From Actinomadura hibisca NBRC 15177 (GTDB lineage: Bacteria; Actinomycetota; Actinomycetes; Streptosporangiales; Streptosporangiaceae), in NCBI RefSeq assembly GCF_001552635.1, contig NZ_BCRO01000060.1, positions 24,979 to 88,978 of the forward strand: DNA of 64,000 bases. The letters run 5' to 3'. A program made the position numbers and the translations under genes. The notes under the pieces are model-generated. The model did not search any database and had not been told where the DNA came from. It saw only the letters and a program-made list of their open reading frames with translations. Shown here piece by piece: positions 24,159 to 33,600 of this stretch (its first letter is position 1; each line of letters opens with the position of its first letter).

Positions 24159-25910
24159 TCAGGGGCGGGTGAAGTGGGCCAGCAGGTCGTCCAGGCGCAG
24201 CGTGCCGACGCCCACCGCCGCGTACATCTCGTCGATCTCGGCGTAGCCCAGCTCCCGCGCCACCGCCAGCGAGTCGCCGTGCGCCTCGACGGCCAGCAGG
24301 TCCAGGCGGCGGTCGGCCAGCGCGCGCACCAGGCGGCGGCGTCCGGCGTCGGCCGCCTCCTCGGTGCGCCGCCCGGCCAGCCAGCGCTGCACGTGCACCC
24401 GGGGCGCGGCGGTGACCGCGTAGTCCAGCCACTCGGCCGACGGCACGCCCTCGGGGTCGGTGATGACCTCCACCACGTTGCCGCTGCGCAGCTCGGCCGA
24501 CAGCGGCGCGAGCCGCCCGTTGACCAGCGCGCCGATGCTGCGCCCGCCGGTCGCGGTGCCCAGCGCGTAGGCGAAGTCCAGCGCGGTCGCCCCCTCCGGG
24601 AGCGTGATCAGCTCGCCGGACGGGGTGAGCACCGCCACCGTGCCCTCGGCGAGGTCGGCGCGCAGGCCGTCCAGGAACTCCGCCGACGGCGCGCCCGACT
24701 GCCAGGCCAGCAGGCGGCTCAGCCACACCAGGTCGCGCCGCCCGGTGACGGTCCCGGCGGGCCCGGCGGAGCGGATGTGCTCGACGATGCCGTACTCGGC
24801 GACCGGGTGCATCGCGCGGGTGCGGATGATGACCTCGACCGCGTCGCCGTCGGGGGTGATGACCCGGGTGTGCAGCGACCGGTACATGTTGTCCTTGGGC
24901 AGCGCGATGAAGTCGCGGACCTGGCCGGGGATCGGGTGCAGCGCGGCGTGCACCGCCCCGAGCGCGACGTAGCAGTCCTGGTCGGTGCCGTCCACGACCA
25001 CCAGCAGCCGGGCCGCCTCGCACGGCCGCAGCCCCGCCACGTCGCCCTCCAGCGCGCGGTGCACCGCGTACAGGTGGGAGGCCCGGATCGTCACCCGGCC
25101 GGTGATGTCGTGCCGGGCCAGCGACGGGCGCAGCCGCGCCAGGGCCGGGCCGAAGGCCGCCTCGGCTCCGGCGAGGGCGGCGCGCACCGCGCGGCCGGTG
25201 ACGGCGTGCGCCTCGGGGTCGCTGGCGGCGAACGCCAGGTCGTCCATCTCCCGCTTGAGCGCGTGGATGCCCAGTCGTTCGGCGAACGGCACCAGCAGCT
25301 CGTGGCTGGCCTTGGCGATGCGCCGCCGCTTGTGCGGCGGCTGGAAGCCCAGCGTGCGCAGGTTGTGCAGCCGGTCGGCGAGCTTGACCACCAGGACGCG
25401 CAGGTCGTCGGCGGCGGCCAGCACGATCTTGCGGAAGGTCTCGGCCTCGGCGCGGTCGCCCCACCGGCCGCCGTCCAGCTTGGTCACCCCGTCCACCAGC
25501 ACCGCGATCTCGTCGCCGAAGTCGGCGCGCAGCTCGTCCAGGGTGTAGGGGGTGTCCTCCACTGTGTCGTGCAGCAGCGCCGCCACCAGCGTGGTGGTGT
25601 CCATGCCGAGCCCGGCCAGGATCATCGCCACCGCCAGCGGGTGGGTGATGTAGGGCGCGCCGGACTTGCGGAACTGGCCGCGGTGCAGCCGCTCGGCGAC
25701 CTCGTAGCCGCGCAGCAGCGCGGCCTCGTCGCCGCCGGGATGGGCGGCCCGGTGCGCGACCAGCAGCGGCGCGACGGCCGGGCCGACCGCGTCGAGGGCC
25801 GGGGCGCGCCGCCGCAGGGGCAGCGGGAGGCGTCGGCGCGGGGCCCGGAGGGCCACCGTGGCCGTGCCTTTCACGTTCGCCGGATCGAGGGTCGTCATCG
25901 CGCCCGCCAT
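24159..25910 (-). CDS. RelA/SpoT homologue with intact hydrolase and degenerate synthetase
   Basis: A 583-residue RSH protein lacking the C-terminal ACT domain. The HD hydrolase (residues ~50-210) is complete: PYITHPLAVAMILAGLG, VAALLHDTVEDTPY, LVDGVTKL and VVKLADRLHNLRTL. The (p)ppGpp synthetase region (~260-390) keeps CYVALGAVHAALHPIPG, FIALPKDNMYRSLHTRV and VEVIIRT. It lacks the RPKHxYS-type Lys/Ser motif (IRASHLYAV instead) and the conserved Asp of the YDLxxxRV strand (PCEAARLLVVV instead). A TGS domain (~400-470) follows. Likely a (p)ppGpp hydrolase-biased second RSH, like the shorter RshA-type paralogue of streptomycetes. ATG 25910 or 25898 are possible starts. Confidence 0.88.
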   Translation of the reverse strand: MAGAMTTLDPANVKGTATVALRAPRRRLPLPLRRRAPALDAVGPAVAPLLVAHRAAHPGGDEAALLRGYEVAERLHRGQFRKSGAPYITHPLAVAMILAGLGMDTTTLVAALLHDTVEDTPYTLDELRADFGDEIAVLVDGVTKLDGGRWGDRAEAETFRKIVLAAADDLRVLVVKLADRLHNLRTLGFQPPHKRRRIAKASHELLVPFAERLGIHALKREMDDLAFAASDPEAHAVTGRAVRAALAGAEAAFGPALARLRPSLARHDITGRVTIRASHLYAVHRALEGDVAGLRPCEAARLLVVVDGTDQDCYVALGAVHAALHPIPGQVRDFIALPKDNMYRSLHTRVITPDGDAVEVIIRTRAMHPVAEYGIVEHIRSAGPAGTVTGRRDLVWLSRLLAWQSGAPSAEFLDGLRADLAEGTVAVLTPSGELITLPEGATALDFAYALGTATGGRSIGALVNGRLAPLSAELRSGNVVEVITDPEGVPSAEWLDYAVTAAPRVHVQRWLAGRRTEEAADAGRRRLVRALADRRLDLLAVEAHGDSLAVARELGYAEIDEMYAAVGVGTLRLDDLLAHFTRP

Positions 25911-26290
25911 GCGGTCTGCCCGGTAGCGCTACTGCTACGGGGTGTAATCACCATTATGCGGGATGTCCCCTGGCGGGCGCGAGGGCGGGGGTGGGGTGAC
26001 AGGTCCGGGAGGTCCGCGCCGCCGGGGTTGTCGCGGGTGCGCGGGGGGTTGCGGCGGGGTGCCGGAGAAGGGGGCGGCGGCGGGCCGCGCCGCCGATTGC
26101 GGTGACGTTCCGTGATGACCGGCCGATCGTTTCGGCGTGCCCAATGTCCGGTCGCGGCGGCGGCGCGGTCAAGGTGATTTAACGCGCGCTTCACGTGCCT
26201 GTGATATCGGTCTCACCGTGACCGGTGTAGGAATGCTCTTGTGCGAGCTAGACCGGCATTGGTCAATATCCCGCGCACGCCGAGACCCGA
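25911..26290. promoter_or_regulatory. Divergent region between RSH gene and the lipid-synthase operon
   Basis: 380 bp with no gene. It must hold the promoters of the leftward RSH gene and probably of the whole rightward PKS operon. Visible elements: the palindrome GTAGCGCTAC (near 25924-25933) close to the RSH start and the dyad CACCG-TGAC-CGGTG (near 26214-26227) upstream of the PhaC-like gene. Both are candidate operators only. Confidence 0.35.
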
Positions 26291-27415
26291 ATGGAGATGG
26301 ATAATAAAGAAATGATTCCCTCGCCCCGCAACCTGCGCGCCGCCGCCGCCAACGCCGCCCACAAGCTGCTCTACGGCCACCTGGCCGACCTGCGCCCGAT
26401 GCCCACCGAGATGATCGACGACGGGCCCAAGCGCTCGGTCTACCGCTACCGGCCGCCCGAGGGCCTGGTGCCCGCCGGGCCGCCGGTGTTGTTCGTGCCG
26501 CCGCTGGCCGCCCCGGCGCGCTGCTACGACCTGCGCCGCGGGTGCAGCCTGGCCGAGCACGTGGTCAACACCGGCCGCCGCGCCTACCTGCTCGACTACG
26601 GCCCCATCGGGTACGCCGACCGGGATCTCGGCTTCGAGGAGTGGGTGCGCGAGGTGCTGCCGGGCGCGATCCGCACCGTCAGCGCGGACGCGGGCGGGCA
26701 GCCGGTGCAGCTGGTCGGCTGGTGCCTGGGCGGGATCTTCTCGTTGCTGGCGGCCGCCGCCGATCCGGGCCTGCCGATCGCCTCGGTGGCGGCGATCGCG
26801 ACGCCGGTCGACACCCGCGCGGTGCGGCTGGCCGCGCCGCTGCGGCCGCTGACCCGGCTGACCGGCGGGGTGGAGGCGAGCGTGGTCAACGCGGTGTTCG
26901 GCGGGCTGCCGCAACCGGTCGTCAAACGCGCCTACCAGCTCATCGGGATCGACAAATACCTGCTGCGCCCTTACAAGACGCTTGTCAACCTTGACAATGC
27001 CGAGTTCCTGGCGCAGATTGAAGCCGTCGACCATTTCACCGACTCCATGCTGGCCTATCCCGGCCGCACCGCCGAGCAGATTTACCGTTCCCTTTTCCGG
27101 GACAACGCGCTGGCCGGTGAAGGCGTGGAGATCGGCGGCGAGCGGGTGCGGCTGAGCGAGGTCCGGGTGCCGGTTCTGGCCATCGCCGGACGCGGCGACG
27201 GCCTCGCCCCCGTCGCGGCGGTCCGGCCGCTGACCCGGCTGCTGGAGAAGGCCCCGGAGGTCCGGTTCGAGATCGCGTCCGGCGGCCACCTCGGGGTGCT
27301 CACCGGCCGGTCGGCGATGACCACCACGTGGGTCCACCTCGACCGCTGGCTGGACGAGGGCACCGTGCGGCACGGGCTGCGCGCCCCGCGCCGGGAGGCG
27401 CTCGTCCAAGCTTGA
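26291..27415 (+). CDS. PhaC-like alpha/beta hydrolase (class III PHA-synthase-like), first gene of the PKS region
   Basis: A 374-residue alpha/beta-hydrolase of the polyhydroxyalkanoate synthase type. The lipase-like box is GWCLGG with Cys145 as nucleophile, as in PhaC. Asp303 (GRGDGLAP) and His333 (SGGHLGV) complete a Cys-Asp-His triad. PPVLFVPPLAAPARCYDL, LLDYGPIGYADRDLGFEEWV and DNALAGEGVEIGGERV also fit. Length matches class III PhaC, but no PhaE or PHA-granule gene adjoins. In this context it may transfer or release an acyl chain made by the downstream synthase, rather than make PHA. Start is uncertain among 26291, 26297 and 26312. Confidence 0.8.
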   Translation: MEMDNKEMIPSPRNLRAAAANAAHKLLYGHLADLRPMPTEMIDDGPKRSVYRYRPPEGLVPAGPPVLFVPPLAAPARCYDLRRGCSLAEHVVNTGRRAYLLDYGPIGYADRDLGFEEWVREVLPGAIRTVSADAGGQPVQLVGWCLGGIFSLLAAAADPGLPIASVAAIATPVDTRAVRLAAPLRPLTRLTGGVEASVVNAVFGGLPQPVVKRAYQLIGIDKYLLRPYKTLVNLDNAEFLAQIEAVDHFTDSMLAYPGRTAEQIYRSLFRDNALAGEGVEIGGERVRLSEVRVPVLAIAGRGDGLAPVAAVRPLTRLLEKAPEVRFEIASGGHLGVLTGRSAMTTTWVHLDRWLDEGTVRHGLRAPRREALVQA

Positions 27416-27687
27416 TCGACTTGTGAACCGCGCCTGATCCACTTCCCCCACACGCCCGCGCGCCGGTCAAGGAAACCCCTGGAAATCCCCCAGGGATCCT
27501 CTGGAGACCCCGCAAGACGGCCTTTCCTGGTGTGTCCGCCGGTGGTCGGAGCGTCACCGACCGTAGTGTGGCGCAGCGCCGTGGGCCCAGAACCGCGGCC
27601 AGGGTTTCGCCGGCCGGGCGCCGGCCAGGTTTCGAGCCGCGCGGATCGGCAGGGTCGGCCGCCGCGCGGGAGGTCGGGGGGCAGTGC
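27416..27687 (+). other. Leader between PhaC-like gene and PKS A
   Basis: About 270 bp. A small dyad, CCCTGG...CCAGGG, sits near 27476-27494 and could attenuate or terminate. A reading frame in phase with PKS A runs through most of it from 27532, but its composition is low-complexity and it lacks a Shine-Dalgarno. Confidence 0.35.
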
Positions 27688-30600
27688 ATGGCGGCTGAGG
27701 CGGGTTCGGGCGGCGCGGGGAGCACGACCGGGCGGGCGGCGGGGCCGGGGGCGTCGCGGCGGCGCCCGCGCACCGAGATCATCGGGGTCGGGCCGTTCGG
27801 CCGCCCCGCCCCGCACCTGGCGGTCGCCGTCGCGCGCGCGGGCGGCCTCGGCGTGCTGGACCTCGGCGTCGACCGCTCCGCCGCACTCGCCGCGCTGTCG
27901 GACGTGCGCCGCTGGTGGCGCGAGGAGTTCGGCGTCCGGGTGCAGGCCGGATGCGAGGTGCGGCCCGAGGAGCTGCCCGACGCCGCGCGCACCGTCCTGG
28001 TGGACGTGGCCGCCGTCGCGGGCGGCCTGGTGGACGTCGCCGCCTACGCGCGCGGGCGTCGCCTGCTGGTGGAGGTCACCGGCCCCGAGGAGGCGGCCCA
28101 GGCCGTCGCGATGGGCGCGCGGATCGCCGCAGCGCACGGCGGCGCGGGCCTGCACGGGCTGATCGCGCGCGGCTGCGAGGCGGGCGGCCGCGTCGGCGAC
28201 CTCACCACGTTCGTGCTGCTCCAGCACCTGCTGGCGGACCGCCGGATCGACGTCCCGGTGTACGCGGCCGGGGGCATCGGCCCGCACACCGCGGCCGCCG
28301 CCGTCGCGGGCGGCGCGGCGGGGGTGGTGCTGGACACCCAGCTCGCGCTGGTCCGCGAGACCGACCTGCCCGCCGACGTGTCCGCCGCGCTGGCCGCCAT
28401 GGACGGCGGCGAGACCCGCGTCGTCGAGACCGGCCCGACCGCCGCCGGACCGGGCCACCGCTACCGCGTCTACACCCGCCCCGACCTGCCCGACCCCGGC
28501 CTGGCCGGGCTGGACCAGGCCCGGGTCAACGCCCGGCTCGGCGCGACCGGCCTGCACGCCCGGCCGCTGCCGGTCGGCCAGGACGGCGCGCTGGCCGCCG
28601 CGCTCGCGGGCCGCCACAAGACCGCGGGCGGCGTCGTGCAGGCCGTCCGCGCGCAGATCGAGACGAGCATCCGCGCCGCCCTGCGCGCCGAGCCGCTCGC
28701 CCCGGTGGACAACCGGCCGGGCGCGCCGATCAGCCGCGACTACCCGGTGGTGCAGGGCCCGATGACGCGGGTCAGCGACCGTTCGGCGTTCGCCGCCGCC
28801 ATCGCCCAGGACGGCGGGCTGCCGTTCCTGGCGCTGGCGCTGATGAGCGGCTCGGAGGTGCGCGAGCTGCTGACCGACACCGCCGACCGGCTCGGCGACC
28901 GGCCGTGGGGCGTGGGCGTGCTGGGGTTCGCGCCGCCGGAGGTGCGCGAGGCGCAGCTCGCGGCCGTCCTGGAGGTCCGCCCGCCGTACGCGCTGATCGC
29001 CGGGGGGCGTCCCGCCCAGGCCGCGCCGCTGGAGGAGGCGGGCATCAGCACCTACCTGCACGTGCCGTCGCCGGGCCTGCTGGAGCGGTTCCTGGCCGAG
29101 GGCGCGCGCAAGTTCGTGTTCGAGGGCCTGGAGTGCGGCGGTCACGTCGGGCCGCGCGCCAGCTTCCCGCTGTGGGAGGCCCAGCTCCAGCGGCTGCTGG
29201 ACTTCACCGACGCCCACCCCGAGGCCGCCGCCGAGCTGTCGGTGCTGTTCGCCGGGGGCGTGCACGACGAGCGCTCGGCCGCGATGGTCGCCGCGCTCGC
29301 CGGGCCGCTGGCCGAGCGCGGCGCGGACGTGCGGGTGCTGATGGGCACCGCCTACCTGTTCACCTACGAGGCCGTCGCGGCGGGCGCGATCCTGCCCGGC
29401 TTCCAGCGCGCCGCCGTCGAGTGCGACGGCACCACGCTGCTGGAGACCTCGCCCGGCCACGCCACGCGCTGCGCCCGCACCCCCTACGTCGAGGCGTTCG
29501 AGGAGGCCCGCCGCGAGCTGGAGCGGGCCGGGACGCCGCGCCAGGAGATGTGGCGCAGGCTGGAGGAGCTGAACCTCGGGCGGCTGCGCGTCGCCGCCAA
29601 GGGCCTGCGGCGCGGCCCCGCGCCCGAGGTCGGCCGCGCCGCGCTGGAGCCGGTCGAGGCCGACGAGCAGCGCCGCCAGGGCATGTACATGATCGGGCAG
29701 GTCGCGGCGCTGCGGTCGGCGACCACCAGCATCACCGGCCTGCACGAGCAGGTCACCACCGGCGCGACCTGCTTCCTCGCCGCCCGCGCCGCCGCCCTCG
29801 GCCTGACCGCGGGCACCGGCCCCCGCGACGGCGCGGAGCCGATGGACATCGCGATCGTCGGCATCGGCTGCGTGTTCCCCGGCTCCCGCGACGCCGACGA
29901 GTACTGGTCCACGATCGTGTCCGGTGCCGACGCCGTCACCGAGGTTCCGGCCGACCGCTGGGACCCGGCCGTCTACTACGACCCCGAATCCACTCGCGCG
30001 GGCGCGGGGGAGAAGACCCCCTCCAAGTGGGGCGGATTCCTGCCCGACGTCCCGTTCGACGCCCTCGCCTACGGCATCCCGCCCAACTCCCTGGCGGGCA
30101 TCGAGCCGATGCAGTTGTTGTCTCTGGAGGTCGCCGCCCGCGCGCTGCGCGACGCCGGATACGAGGACCGCCCCTTCGACCGGTCGCGCACCTCGGTGTT
30201 CTTCGGCGCGGAGGCGGGCACCGACCTCGGCACCGCCTACAGCACCCGCGCGGTGCTGCCCCGCTACTTCGGCGAGGTGCCCGAGGGCCTGGACGCGCAG
30301 CTGCCCAAGCTGACCGAGGACTCCTTCCCCGGCGTGCTCACCAACGTCATCGCCGGGCGCATCGCCAACCGCCTGGACCTGGGCGGCGCGAACTACACCG
30401 TGGACGCCGCGTGCGCCGCCTCCCTGGCCGCGCTCGACGCCGCCTGCAAGGAACTGGCCGCGGGCACCAGCGACATGGTGCTGTGCGGCGGCGCGGACCT
30501 GCACAACGGCATCTACGACTACCTGCTGTTCTCCTCGGTGCACGCGCTGTCCCCGACGGGCCGCTGCGCCACCTTCGACTCCTCCGCCGACGGCATCGCG

Positions 30601-33600
30601 CTCGGCGAGGGCGTGGCGTGCGTGGTGCTCAAGCGGCTCGCCGACGCCGAACGCGACGGCGACCGCGTCTACGCCGTCGTCAAGTCGGTCGCCGGGTCCA
30701 GCGACGGCCGCTCCCTCGGCCTCACCGCGCCGCGCGTGGCCGGTCAGAAGCTGGCCCTGGAGCGCGCCTACGAGCGCGCCGGGATCTCCCCGGCCGAGGT
30801 CGGCCTCGTTGAGGCGCACGGCACCGGCACCGAGGTCGGCGACCGCACCGAGCTGACCACCCTCACCGAGACCTTCACCGCCGCCGGGGCCGCGCCCGGC
30901 AGCGTCACGCTCGGCTCGGTGAAGTCGCAGATCGGCCACACCAAGTGCGCCGCCGGGCTCGCCGGGCTGGTCAAGGCCGCCTACGCGCTGCACACCGGCG
31001 TGCTGCCGGGCACCCTGCACCTGAACGAGCCCAACGAGGCGTGGGACGAGCGGACCAGCCCCTTCGCGTTCGGCCGGGGCGCGCGCCCGTGGGCCGTCGA
31101 GCCGGGACGGCGCTACGCCGGGCTGAGCGGCTTCGGATTCGGCGGCGCGAACTTCCACGCGGTGCTCGCCGGGTACGACGGCGCGCCCGAGCCGGTGTCG
31201 GGGCTGGCCGACTGGCCCGCCGAACTGTTCCTGATCCGGGGCGCGGACCGCGCCGCCGCCCGCGCCGAGCTGGACCGCCTCGCGGCGCTGGCCGCGCAGG
31301 GCCCGCACCGGGTGCGGCTGCGTGACCTGGCCCGCACCTTCGCGGTCGCCGAAGGACCGGTGCAGGTGTCGCTGGTGGCCACCGGCCTCGACGACCTCAC
31401 CGCCAAGATCGCCGACGCGCGCGAGTTCCGTACCGCGCCCGGCGTGTTCGTCCGCGACCCCGACGCCGGGACCGGCCAGGTCGCCTTCCTCTACCCGGGG
31501 CAGGGCAGCCAGCGGCCGGGGATGCTCGCCGACCTGTTCGTGGCGTTCCCGCGCCTGCAACGCCTGCTGCGCCTGGCGGGGGACCGCTACACCGCCGCGA
31601 TGTTCCCGCCCGCCGGGTTCACCCGCGAGGACGGCGAGCGCCGCCGCGCCGCCCTCACCGACACCCGCGTCGCCCAGCCGACCCTCGGCGTCGCCGGGTT
31701 GGCGATGCACCGGCTGCTGACCGAACTGGGCGTGCGGCCCGACCTGGCCGCCGGGCACAGCTATGGCGAGCTGGTCGCGCTGTGCGCGGCCGGGGTGTTC
31801 GGCGAAGAGGACCTGGTCGCGCTCAGCGCCGTCCGCGCCGAGGCGATCCTGACCGCCGCCCGCTCGGGCAACGTCGCCGACCCCGGCACGATGGCGGCGG
31901 TCGCCGGATCTCTGGACGAGGTGCGCGCCGCGCTGTCGGGCATCTCCGAGGTCGTCATCGCCAACCACAACGCGCCCCGCCAAGTGGTGATCTCCGGGTC
32001 CACGGCGGGCCTGGACAACGCGCTGGCCGCCCTGCGCGAGCGCGGCATCCCGACCCAGCCGATCCCGGTGGCCTGCGCCTTCCACAGCCCGCTGGTCGCC
32101 GGGGCCGCCGCGCCGCTGCGCGCCGAGCTGGCCGCGCGCGACCTGCGCTCGCCCGCGTTCCCGGTGTGGTCCAACACCACGGCCGCGCCTTACGACACCG
32201 AGCCCGCCGAGCTGGGCGCGACGCTGGCGGGGCAGGTCGCCGCGCCGGTGCGGTTCGTCGAGCAGATCGAGGCGATGTACGCGGCGGGTGCGCGCACCTT
32301 CGTGGAGGCGGGGCCGGGCCAGGTGCTCGGCCGGCTCGTCGCGAAGATCCTCGGCGACCGCCCGCACACCGTCGTGAGCTGCGACGTTCCCGGCGAGAAC
32401 GGCCTGAAGCAGTTGCTGCTGGCGCTGGCAGAGCTGGCGGCGGCGGGCGTCGGGGTGGACGCGCTGCCGCTGTTCGCGGGGCGCGACGCCCGCGTGGTGA
32501 CGGGCGCGGAGCTGCGACCTGCGCCGGGCTGGATCGTCAACGGACATCTCGTTCGCACCGCTGACGGGGAGTACCTGCCCAACGGGTTGCGCCCCGCCGA
32601 GCGGATCGCGCTGCCTGTTGAGACGGCTCCGGCCGCGGCTCCGGACGTCGAGGCGCAGAATGCGCGCGCGGCGGCCGCTGAGCAGGCGGTGCTGGAGTAC
32701 CTGCGCACCAGCCGGGACCTGGTCGCGGCGCAGCGGGACGTGGTGCTGGGCTTCCTCGGCGCTTCTGGGGGGGCTGCCCTGCCGCCGGTGTCCCCGCCCG
32801 TCCCCGCGCCGCGCCCGATGTTGGCGGGCGAAGTGGTGCCTCCGGCACGGAACGGCGCCGAGCCCGCCGCGCAGCCGCAGCCCGCCGTGCCCGCCCAGGC
32901 CACGGCCCCGGAGGCGCTGGGCCCCGACGGCATCCGCGCCGCCGTCCTGGCGGTGATCAGCTCCCGGACGGGCTACCCGGAGACGATGCTCGGCCCGGAC
33001 CTGGACCTGGAGGCCGACCTGTCGATCGACTCCATCAAGCGCACCGAGATCATCGGTGAGCTGGCGGAGCGGGTGGGCTTGGCCGCCGCCGGAAGCCGCC
33101 TGGACGAGTCGGCGGTGGAGCAACTGGCCCGCGTGAAGACCATCGGCGGGATCGTGACCTGGATCGGCGAACGCGTCGGCACGCCGTCCGCTGGGGAAGC
33201 GCCCGCCGGGGCAGCGCCCGGATCGGCACCCGTCGAAGCGCCTGCTGGGGGAGCGCCCGCCGAAGCCGCGCCCGCCGCAGGAACGTCTGAAGCGACGCCC
33301 GACGAGGCGCGCGCCGAGGTAGCGCCTGCCGGGGCAGCGCCCTCTGAAGCAGCGCCTGGAGCGGGGTCCGCCGGGATAGCGCCCGCCGAAGCGCCATCTG
33401 CCGAAGCACCTGCTGGGGGTGCGCCCAGTGGGGTAGTGCCCGCCGCAGCATCGTCCGCTGGGAGAGGGGCTGCGCCTGGACGGCATGCTGCGCGGGATGC
33501 GGTGACCGAGCCGCTCGCCCTGCCCGCCATCCTGCCCACTCTCCTGACCACGGCCCAGGCCGCCGGGGCGGCTGACGCTCCTGCTGGCACGCCCATTGGT

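Noticed and set aside
27082..33486. A 2134-codon frame on the minus strand opposite PKS A
   Set aside because: It mirrors the codon pattern of the PKS; its product is His/Arg/Gly-rich with no domain. It is an antisense shadow.
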